Origin: JBDSLU01 sp039916225
GTDB lineage: Bacteria > Acidobacteriota > Vicinamibacteria > Vicinamibacterales > Vicinamibacteraceae
Direction: 5' to 3'
Assembly: GCA_039916225.1 (NCBI GenBank)
Contig: JBDSLU010000366.1
Location: 5,984-69,983 of the forward strand
Length of the DNA: 64,000 nucleotides
Below the pieces are notes generated by a model. The model made no database searches, was not told where the DNA came from, and worked only from the letters and a program-made list of their open reading frames with translations. The first letter of the stretch is position 1. Each line of letters begins with the position of its first letter. The position numbers and the translations under genes were made by a program. Shown here piece after piece: positions 17,618-25,651 of the stretch.

Positions 17618-19492
17618 ATGCTGTCGTCGCTCTCGAACCGGATCTTCCTGGCGAGCGCGCTCCTCGCCGTGCTGTCGATCGGCACGGCGCTCTACCTGGT
17701 CAACGTCGTCGTCACCCGGCAGGCCGAGGCCGAGCTCGAGGAGAGCCTGATCGAGGCCGGCGAGCTGGTCACGCAGTTTCAGTCGCTGTTCTTCACCGCG
17801 CTGCTGACCGAAGCGCGCATCGTCGCCGACGTGTCGGTCTTGAAGGCGGCCGTGGACACGAAACACGGCCCAACCGTGGCACCGCTGGCAGCGGAGTACC
17901 TGGAGGCCGTCCAGGCCGATCTTTTCGTGGTGACCCACCGCAACGGCACGGTCCTGGCGATCGTCGGCGAACCTGGGCTGACGCCCGAGCAGATCACCAA
18001 TCAGCGGATCGTCAAGGCGGCGATGGCCGGTCGATCGGCGGTCGACGTGTGGTCGCAAGGCAGCGGCCTGCTCCAGGTCGTCTCGGTGCCGATCTTCATC
18101 GATCCGGCCCAGCCCGAGGTGCTCGGTACGCTGACCGCCGGCCTGCGCCTCGATCGCTCGCTCGCCGATCGCATCAAGACCATCACCCGCAGCGACGTCG
18201 TGTTCGTCGACGGGGGGCAGCCGCGCGGCTCGACGCTGCCGGCCAACGTCACGGCCGCGCTGCTGGCCGTGCCAGACGACGGCCGGGTGATGCGCGCGAC
18301 GGTCAACGGCGAGGAGTACGAAGCGGTGCGGCGGCGGCTGGTGATCGAGGCACCGGGCACGCTGCGCACCCGGCCCGGACCCGGCGCTGGTGGCCCGCTG
18401 GCCATCGTCGCGCGATCGCGGACGGCGCACCTCGCGTTCCTGCGCAACCTGCATTCAGCGCTCGGCGCGACGACGGCGGTGGCGGTGCTCGTCGCGACCC
18501 TCCTCAGCTTCGCGGTGGCGCGCACTGTGACGCGGCCGATCCGCGCGCTGACGGCCACGATGCGAGAGATGGCCACGACTGGTGTGCTGACGGCGCCGGC
18601 CGAGCCGCCCAAGCCGACCCCGTGGGACGACGAGGACGCCCGGCTCCTCACCGGTACGTTCCACACGCTGGCCGGCTCGCTCGATCGCTTTCAGCGCGAA
18701 GCGGCGCAGCGCGAGCGCCTGTCCTCGCTCGGTCGCCTCTCCACCGTGATCGCGCACGAGATCCGCAACCCGCTGATGATCATCAAAGGGTCGCTGCGAG
18801 CGCTGCGCCGGGGCGTCGCCACGCCCGAGGAGGTCGCCGGCGTCGCCGCCGACATCGAGGGCGAGGTGACCCGACTGAACCGGGTCGTCAACGACGTCCT
18901 CGACTACGCCAAGCCGATCGCGCTGACCTACGACGCGGTCGAGATCGATCGGCTGGTCCGTGACGCCGCGCAGGCGGTGGTGGCGAGCCAGGGCGGCCCG
19001 CCCGACGTGGTCGTCGAGGCGGTCGAGGGCGTCACGGCGACGACCGACGGCGATCGCCTGCGCCAGGTCGTGATCAACCTGGTGACCAACGCCCGCGATG
19101 CCGTGCTGGCGCGGCGTGCCGACGCCGTTGCCGTCGCCGTCGCGCCGGCGACCGCCGACGATGCCGGGGCACCGATGCGGGTGCCAGCCGTCCACGTACG
19201 GGCCCGCCTGATCGACGCCGACCACGTCGAGATCGCCGTCGCCGATCGTGGCGTCGGCATGTCCGACGTCGAAGTCGCGCGCATGTTCGAACCGTTCTTC
19301 ACCACCAAGCGGCGCGGGTCGGGCATCGGCCTGGCCATTGCCAAGAACATCGTCGACGGACTCGGCGGCCGCATCGATGTGGACAGCCAGCCCGGTGCCG
19401 GCACGACGATCCGCCTGACCCTTCCGCGTTCACGACCGGCCCCGCCTTCGCCGGATCCGACCTCTCCTTCGGCTTCGGCGCGGCAGGTCTGA
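17618..19492 (+). CDS. Membrane sensor histidine kinase
   Basis: The 624-residue protein has a first membrane helix at about residues 7-29 and a periplasmic sensor of about 240 residues that resembles a Cache domain (RNGTVLAIVGEPG). A second helix lies near 285-305, followed by a HAMP linker. HisKA carries the phospho-accepting His380 in IAHEIRNPLMIIKG. The ATPase domain has N-box NLVTNARDAV, G1 box DRGVGMS and G2 box GSGIGLAIAKNIV. It is 17 bp after the cupredoxin-like gene and 21 bp before its evident partner response regulator. The signal is unknown; its location suggests a periplasmic redox or copper cue. Confidence 0.93.
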   Translation: MLSSLSNRIFLASALLAVLSIGTALYLVNVVVTRQAEAELEESLIEAGELVTQFQSLFFTALLTEARIVADVSVLKAAVDTKHGPTVAPLAAEYLEAVQADLFVVTHRNGTVLAIVGEPGLTPEQITNQRIVKAAMAGRSAVDVWSQGSGLLQVVSVPIFIDPAQPEVLGTLTAGLRLDRSLADRIKTITRSDVVFVDGGQPRGSTLPANVTAALLAVPDDGRVMRATVNGEEYEAVRRRLVIEAPGTLRTRPGPGAGGPLAIVARSRTAHLAFLRNLHSALGATTAVAVLVATLLSFAVARTVTRPIRALTATMREMATTGVLTAPAEPPKPTPWDDEDARLLTGTFHTLAGSLDRFQREAAQRERLSSLGRLSTVIAHEIRNPLMIIKGSLRALRRGVATPEEVAGVAADIEGEVTRLNRVVNDVLDYAKPIALTYDAVEIDRLVRDAAQAVVASQGGPPDVVVEAVEGVTATTDGDRLRQVVINLVTNARDAVLARRADAVAVAVAPATADDAGAPMRVPAVHVRARLIDADHVEIAVADRGVGMSDVEVARMFEPFFTTKRRGSGIGLAIAKNIVDGLGGRIDVDSQPGAGTTIRLTLPRSRPAPPSPDPTSPSASARQV

Positions 19493-19513
19493 CCCGCTGC
19501 CCCCAGGGTGCTC

Positions 19514-20890
<1,377 letters not shown>

Positions 20891-21015
20891 CCGGCCAGCG
20901 CCTTCGTCGGCCCAGGACTTACGGCGCGCGTAAGCGCTTTCGGTCCACGTAAGCGTCCAGGGTCGCCTCGCTCGGAAAACGCCCGTATTTCCAGTGGTTC
21001 CACGGGCTGGCGTCG

Positions 21016-21031
21016 TGGCCGCCGGTTTGCT
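21016..21031 (+). promoter_or_regulatory. Sigma54 (-24/-12) promoter match
   Basis: The sequence TGGCCGCCGGTTTGCT fits the sigma54 consensus TGGCACGNNNNTTGCW. The TGGC block with GG at the -24 position and the TTGCT block with GC at -12 are exact and correctly spaced (12 bp). Predicted transcription starts near 21042, which leaves a short leader containing the GGGAGGA ribosome site (21044-21050) before the TTG start at 21060. It lies directly behind the gene for a sigma54 activator. Confidence 0.75.
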
Positions 21032-21059
21032 CTAGCGACCGGTGGGAGGACTCCGAACC

Positions 21060-21503
21060 TTGTCCACGACACTTTTCCGGTCCCTGCGCTGGGGCCTGTT
21101 CGTCGCTGTCGCCGGCGTTGCCATGGGCGCCTGCGACGAGAAGCTCTCCGACCTCACTGGCCCGACGCCGAACCTGACACCGACCCTCGCCAGCATCCAG
21201 AGCGAGATCTTTTCGCAGGGGTGCACGACGTGCCACACCAACGTCGGCCGCAATCCGGCTGGCGGGGTGAACCTCACCGAGGGCAATGCCTTCGCCGCGC
21301 TGGTCGGGACGCCATCGGTCGCCAAGGCCGGCGCGATCCGCGTGGCGCCAGGCGATCCCGAGAACAGCTATCTGATTCACAAGCTCGAGGGCCGACCCGG
21401 CATCGTGGGCGTGCGCATGCCTCGGAACGGACCGCCGTTCCTCACGGATGGACAGATTCTCGTGATCAAGCGCTGGATCGAGCTCGGCGCGCCCAACAAC
21501 TAG
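21060..21503 (+). CDS. CxxCH cytochrome-like lipoprotein
   Basis: The 147-residue protein has a hydrophobic signal ending at Cys25 (VAMGAC), a probable lipoprotein site. A single heme-c motif, CTTCH, follows, and the C-terminal helix IKRWIELGAPNN is typical of small c-type cytochrome domains in planctomycete/acidobacterial proteins. Start TTG 21060 is preferred over the longer GTG frame at 21042. A GGAGGA site lies 9 bp upstream, and the predicted sigma54 start falls at about 21042. It forms an operon with the DUF5777 gene 21 bp downstream. It may be an electron-transfer component controlled by the upstream two-component system. Confidence 0.8.
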   Translation: MSTTLFRSLRWGLFVAVAGVAMGACDEKLSDLTGPTPNLTPTLASIQSEIFSQGCTTCHTNVGRNPAGGVNLTEGNAFAALVGTPSVAKAGAIRVAPGDPENSYLIHKLEGRPGIVGVRMPRNGPPFLTDGQILVIKRWIELGAPNN

Positions 21504-21524
21504 ACCTAGGCTAGGAGCCCCATC

Positions 21525-22454
21525 GTGACTCGCCATCTTTCGACCGCGTTCGTGCTCGCGGCCTTTACCTGGGGCTCGATCGCCAGCGCCCAGACGACGC
21601 CCGTGCCTCCGGCGCCACAGGCCACCGCCACGGCTCCGGCGACTGGCGCGGCTCCGGCTACGCCGCAGGCCGAAGCCGCGCCCGCTCCCGCCGAAGAGGA
21701 AAAGGACGACGCCGTCCTGAACCGCTCGCAGCCGGACTTCACGCTCATCAACCTGCCGACCGGCCTGCGGATGCCCAAGTGGAAGAGCGCCTTCCGGGTC
21801 ACGCACCGCTTCACCCGGCCGCTCGGCGACGGTGACCTGGGCAACCTTGCCGCGGACGCCTTCGGCCTCGACTCGGGCGCCGTGATCGGCATGGAGTTCC
21901 GCATCGGGATCGTCGACGGCGGCCAGGTCGTGGTCTACCGCACCAACGACCGGACGATCCAGTTCTCCGGGCAGTACGACCTGAAGCAGCAGTCCACGTC
22001 GTTCCCGGTCGGGCTCGCCGCCTACGCCTCGGTCGACGGCACCAACAACTTCCGCGACAGCTACTCGCCGGCGGTCGGCCTGATCGTGACGCGCGAGTTC
22101 GGGGAGCACGGCGCGTTCTATCTCGAGCCGATCTACGTCAACAACACCAACGACAAGCCGTCCGAGCTGGTCGAGGACAACGACACGTTCCTGCTCGGGA
22201 TCGGCGGCCGTATCCGCATCCGGCCGACCGTCTACGTGGTCGGCGAGATCGTGCCGCGGGTCAGCGGCTACGACCCGAAGAAGACAGCGGCCAGCTTCGC
22301 GCTCGAGAAGCGAGCCGGCGGGCACGCCTTCCAGCTGGTGTTCTCGAACACGTTCGGCCTGACGATGGCGCAGATCGCCCGCGGTGGCGAACCGAGCGCC
22401 GACGGCGGCACCAACTGGTACATGGGCTTCAACATCTCGCGCAAGTTCTTCTAG
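21525..22454 (+). CDS. DUF5777-family beta-barrel protein
   Basis: The 309-residue protein has a signal peptide (cleavage near ASAQ), an Ala/Pro linker to about residue 65, and a strand-rich body. The family-like features are LPTGLRMPKWKSAFRVTHRF near residue 80 and the ending NTFGLTMAQ ... WYMGFNISRKFF, with a terminal aromatic residue suited to outer-membrane insertion. DUF5777 proteins often accompany exported cytochrome-like or YceI proteins. The start is GTG with an AGGAG site. It is the second gene of the sigma54-type operon and is followed by a clear terminator. Confidence 0.85.
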   Translation: MTRHLSTAFVLAAFTWGSIASAQTTPVPPAPQATATAPATGAAPATPQAEAAPAPAEEEKDDAVLNRSQPDFTLINLPTGLRMPKWKSAFRVTHRFTRPLGDGDLGNLAADAFGLDSGAVIGMEFRIGIVDGGQVVVYRTNDRTIQFSGQYDLKQQSTSFPVGLAAYASVDGTNNFRDSYSPAVGLIVTREFGEHGAFYLEPIYVNNTNDKPSELVEDNDTFLLGIGGRIRIRPTVYVVGEIVPRVSGYDPKKTAASFALEKRAGGHAFQLVFSNTFGLTMAQIARGGEPSADGGTNWYMGFNISRKFF

Positions 22455-22483
22455 CCGCGAGGCTGGACGGACCGCGCACGAGA

Positions 22484-22523
22484 GGCCGGCGGGCTCGCGG
22501 GGGCGGGTTCGCCGGCCGTTTTT
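22484..22523 (+). terminator. Rho-independent terminator after the DUF5777 gene
   Basis: A perfect 8-bp stem GGCCGGCG / CGCCGGCC (22484-22491 and 22510-22517) with an 18-nt G-rich loop is followed by GTTTTTG. It lies 30 bp downstream of the stop codon and closes the operon. Confidence 0.85.
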
Positions 22524-22527
22524 GTTT

Positions 22528-22555
22528 GTTGACGGCGCGTAGCCGCGCCGTCAAC
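22528..22555. repeat. Perfect 12-bp inverted repeat with TAGC loop
   Basis: GTTGACGGCGCG and its exact complement flank the 4-nt spacer TAGC. It begins 5 bp after the T-run of the preceding terminator. It has no T-run of its own on the plus strand, so it may be a second hairpin protecting the mRNA end, an operator or a mobile-repeat scar. The rest of the 238-bp gap up to 22692 holds a TAGAAT -10-like hexamer at 22672-22677 for the next gene. Confidence 0.7.
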
Positions 22556-22692
22556 CTCACGACGCCTCCGGGCCTGGCGGCCTCGGCGTTCGTGTGGCGG
22601 CCGCGGCGTCGCGCGGGCGGCGGTTTCGCTCAGAAGCCACCGCAGACGACACGTCCGTGAGCGGCGGTTAGTAGAATGGCGCGGGAGTACTT

Positions 22693-23148
22693 GTGGGACG
22701 CCTCTTCAAACGCCTGATTCTCGTTGCCCTGGTCATCTTCGTCGGCATCCAGTTCGTCCGGCCCGCTCGCACCAACCCGGTGAGCGATCCGGCCAAGGCG
22801 CTGACCAAGAGGCTGGCCGTGCCGGCCGACGTCAAGGCGACACTCGACCGGTCCTGCAGCAACTGCCATTCGCACACTACGGTGTGGCCGTGGTACTCCA
22901 ACGTGGCGCCGATCTCGTGGAACGTGATCGGTCACGTCAACGACGGCCGCGGCAGCATGAACTTCTCCGACTGGCCGGCCGGGCCCGAGGAAGCCGGTGA
23001 CCTGCTCGACGCGATCTGCGACGAGGTGAAGAAGGGGCACATGCCCATTCCGCAGTACACCTGGATCCACAGCGAGGCCAAGCTCACCGACGCGGATCGC
23101 AAGCGCCTCTGCGACTGGTCGACGAAGGCCGCCGGCGACCTCTACTAG
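22693..23148 (+). CDS. Heme-binding domain protein (Haem_bd type)
   Basis: The 151-residue protein has an N-terminal membrane anchor (about residues 8-21). A heme-binding domain follows with the heme-c motif CSNCHSH (Cys55, Cys58, His59) and the family pattern TTVWPWYSNVAPISW. Small anchored proteins of this kind are presumed periplasmic electron carriers or heme sensors. The start is GTG with a GGGAG site 5 bp upstream and a TAGAAT -10-like hexamer at 22672. Its last 4 bp overlap the end of the convergent nitrate transporter gene. Confidence 0.85.
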   Translation: MGRLFKRLILVALVIFVGIQFVRPARTNPVSDPAKALTKRLAVPADVKATLDRSCSNCHSHTTVWPWYSNVAPISWNVIGHVNDGRGSMNFSDWPAGPEEAGDLLDAICDEVKKGHMPIPQYTWIHSEAKLTDADRKRLCDWSTKAAGDLY

Positions 23149-24356
23149 GCTGCGTCAGCTTCGACGTCGGCTTCGCGCCAGGAGCCGCGCCAGCCTTCGG
23201 CTGACGCCATCAGTATCCGCAGCAGCAGCACCGCGCCGGCGGCGAGCGCCGTCAGGATCGCGAAGCCCGACGAGAACGATCCGGTGGCGGCCCGGGCCTG
23301 GCCGAGGACGTTCGGCAGGATGAAGCCGCCGATGCCGCCGATGGCGCCGACGACACCGGTGACAAGGCCGATCTCGCGGGCGAAGCGCTGCGGCACCATC
23401 TGGAACACGGCCCCGTTGCCGAGGCCGAGGCACAGCATCAGCACCGCCAGCACCACGACGATGACCGGCAGCGTCGGCAGCGTGGCGCAGGTGGCGTAAG
23501 CGACGGCGATCACGCCGAGCAGCATCGACAGCAGCGGTGCGCCGCCGACCCTGTCGGCGACGATGCCGCCGATCGGCCGCGAGACGCTGCCGACGAACGC
23601 CACCAGCGCCGTGAGCAGGCCGGCGGTGACCGGCGTCACCTGGTACTGGTCGCGAAGCATCAGCGGCAGGAAGCTGCCGAGGCCGACGTAGCCGCCGAAG
23701 GTCACCGAGTAGAGCAGGCAGAACGACCACAGGTCGCGTTCCCTGAGCGATCGCATGTACTGCGCCATCGTCGGTCGCGGCCCGCGCCGCGGGCTTTCCT
23801 TGGCCAGCAGCACGAACACGATGAGCGCGATGGTCAGCGGAATCATGGCCACGGCCATGACCCCCTGCCAGCCGATCGAGGCGGCCAGCCGCGGCGCGAT
23901 CAGGTTGGTCACCACCGTGCCGCTGTTGCCGGCGGCGGCGATGCCCATCGCCAGGCCCTGCTTCTCGGGCGGATACCAGCGGCTGGCGAGCGGGAGCGCT
24001 ACCGCGAAGGACGCGCCGGCCACGCCGAGGAGGGCGCCGATGGCCATCAGATCGTTGAGGCTATCGCCCGCCAGCCAGCCCAGCGTGAGCGGCCCGTAGA
24101 GGCAGATCAGCATGATCGTGCCGACCTTCTTGCCGCCGAAGCGGTCGCTCAACAGCCCGAGCGGAACCCGCAGCAGCGAGCCGCTCAGGATCGGGATGGC
24201 CACCACCATGGCCTTCTCCGATGGCCCGAGCTTCAACCCCTCGGCGATGTAGACGCCCAGGGCGCCGAGCAGCACCCACAGCATGAACGAGACGTCGAAG
24301 TGGACGAAGCAGGCTGCCAGCGTCGGCGTGTGTCCGCGCGGTTCGGTGGTCATCAT
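23145..24356 (-). CDS. NNP-family nitrate/nitrite MFS transporter
   Basis: The 403-residue protein has twelve predicted membrane segments. The nitrate-signature-like helix GVAGASFAVALPLASRWYPPEKQGLAMGIAAAGNSGT is the hallmark of NarK/NasA-type nitrate-nitrite porters, and a second Gly-rich signature is seen at GVVGAIGGIGGF. The ATG at 24356 (MMTTEPRG) is preferred; a TTG at 24371 is an alternative. It is the last gene of the nasA-nirBD-hemD-like arm, 57 bp after the HemD-like gene. It gives the organism a second nitrate uptake route besides the ABC transporter on the other arm, or it exports nitrite. Confidence 0.9.
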   Translation of the reverse strand: MMTTEPRGHTPTLAACFVHFDVSFMLWVLLGALGVYIAEGLKLGPSEKAMVVAIPILSGSLLRVPLGLLSDRFGGKKVGTIMLICLYGPLTLGWLAGDSLNDLMAIGALLGVAGASFAVALPLASRWYPPEKQGLAMGIAAAGNSGTVVTNLIAPRLAASIGWQGVMAVAMIPLTIALIVFVLLAKESPRRGPRPTMAQYMRSLRERDLWSFCLLYSVTFGGYVGLGSFLPLMLRDQYQVTPVTAGLLTALVAFVGSVSRPIGGIVADRVGGAPLLSMLLGVIAVAYATCATLPTLPVIVVVLAVLMLCLGLGNGAVFQMVPQRFAREIGLVTGVVGAIGGIGGFILPNVLGQARAATGSFSSGFAILTALAAGAVLLLRILMASAEGWRGSWREADVEADAA

Positions 24357-24413
24357 GGTCGACTGAATCAATCCTGGTCCTGGCGTGTGTTGAGCGTGTG
24401 AACGGGCGGCCGT

Positions 24414-25301
24414 CTACCGGGCGCCGCTTTCGACGGCGAGGTACTGCACGACGCGCTCGACGAGCGGCCCGAGCTTGGGCCGCGCCGGCTCGATGCGCGG
24501 GGTGATGCCGCGGGCGACGAGGGCGGCCGAGCAGGTCGGGCCGATCGACGCGGTGACCGTCCAGGCGTTGAGGGCCTCGATGAGCGGGGCCTCGCGCTCG
24601 GAGCGCGCGGCCACTTCGAGGAAGTGCCGCACCTGCACCTGACTGGTGAAAACGACGGCGTCGACGCGTCCGTCGATGGTCAGCCCGACCAGCTTGTCGA
24701 GCGGGCCGAGGTCATCGGGCAGGCGCCATTCGTAGATGCACAGTTCGTCGAGGACGGCGCCGCCCTCCTGGATGGCCTCGGCCAGCACGGTGCTGCGCTC
24801 GCCGAAGTGGACGAGAGCGACGCGCTTGCCGGCGAGGGGCAGGCTGCGCAGGGCGTCGACGCAGGCCTGCGTCGTCCACGGCTCGGCGACGGCCACGCTG
24901 ACGCCGATGCGGCGCCGCCCGAGCGCCGCCGACGGCTTCGGGCCACGGGCGACGACGGTGGTGCGACCGAGCGCGGCACGGACGGCGTCCAGATGTCCGA
25001 GCCGCTCGATTTCGTCGAGCAGCCGGGTGACGCCGACGCCGGTCAGGAAGACGACGATGTCGTAGCGATCCTCGACCAGCGTCTCGACCCACGCCTTGAT
25101 CTCGGCGGTGGCGTCGACGACGGCTTCGGCGAGGGCGGGAGCCCGCACCACCGCCGCCCCTTCACGCTCGAACAGCGTGGCGATGGTGTCGGCCATGCGC
25201 GCTTCGAGCACGCCGATGGTGCGCCCTTCGAGCGCCGGCGCGGCGCGCCGGGTGCTGGTGGTGACCGGGTTGGTAACCGGATCGGGCATCGGCGCTCCCA
25301 T
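24414..25301 (-). CDS. Uroporphyrinogen-III synthase (HemD-like)
   Basis: HemD closes hydroxymethylbilane to uroporphyrinogen III, the precursor of siroheme, which the neighbouring NirB needs. The 295-residue protein shows the two-lobed HemD pattern: TIGVLEARMADTIATLFEREGA near the N-terminus, VFLTGVGVTRLLDE in the first lobe, DAVVFTSQVQVRHFLE, and TVTASIGPTCSAALVARGI near the end. The ATG at 25301 is used; a GTG at 25310 overlaps the nirD stop and is a coupled alternative. No winged-helix fusion is present. The position inside the nitrite reductase operon suggests a dedicated siroheme supply. Confidence 0.85.
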   Translation of the reverse strand: MGAPMPDPVTNPVTTSTRRAAPALEGRTIGVLEARMADTIATLFEREGAAVVRAPALAEAVVDATAEIKAWVETLVEDRYDIVVFLTGVGVTRLLDEIERLGHLDAVRAALGRTTVVARGPKPSAALGRRRIGVSVAVAEPWTTQACVDALRSLPLAGKRVALVHFGERSTVLAEAIQEGGAVLDELCIYEWRLPDDLGPLDKLVGLTIDGRVDAVVFTSQVQVRHFLEVAARSEREAPLIEALNAWTVTASIGPTCSAALVARGITPRIEPARPKLGPLVERVVQYLAVESGAR

Positions 25302-25306
25302 GGTTT

Positions 25307-25651
25307 TCACCGTCCTCCGAGCGTGACGACCACGTCCCCGGCGCTCGTCACGCCGGCCGGATACGTGGTCAGCGGAGCGCACGAATTGCCCTCGGGGCAG
25401 CCCGTCGCCAGATCGAAGCGATACGCGTGGAACGGGCAGACGACCTTGCCGTTGCCGACGAAGCCGTCGGCGAGCGGGCCGTTGGCGTGCGGGCACGAGG
25501 CCTGCGTGGCGAACACTTCACCCGATCGCGGCCGGAACACGGCGATCTCGAGGTCGTCGATGGCGAACGTCCGACCTTCGCCGACCGGGATCCGATCGAG
25601 CGATCCCAGGTTCACCTGGTGCGCGGCGTGCGTGCCGACGACTGCGCTCAT
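25307..25651 (-). CDS. nirD: Nitrite reductase small subunit / Rieske protein
   Basis: Small subunit of the assimilatory NADH-dependent nitrite reductase. The 114-residue Rieske fold has both cluster motifs, CPHANG and CPFHAYRFD (two Cys and two His), which would bind a [2Fe-2S] cluster. Many NirD proteins have lost these ligands; here they are kept, so an electron-transfer role is possible. Its ATG overlaps the nirB stop (ATGA), indicating translational coupling. Confidence 0.9.
   Translation of the reverse strand: MSAVVGTHAAHQVNLGSLDRIPVGEGRTFAIDDLEIAVFRPRSGEVFATQASCPHANGPLADGFVGNGKVVCPFHAYRFDLATGCPEGNSCAPLTTYPAGVTSAGDVVVTLGGR

Noticed and set aside
22528..22555. Second rho-independent terminator
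   Set aside because: The perfect stem has no T-run after it on the plus strand, and the minus strand reads into A-rich sequence, so it is listed as an inverted repeat only.
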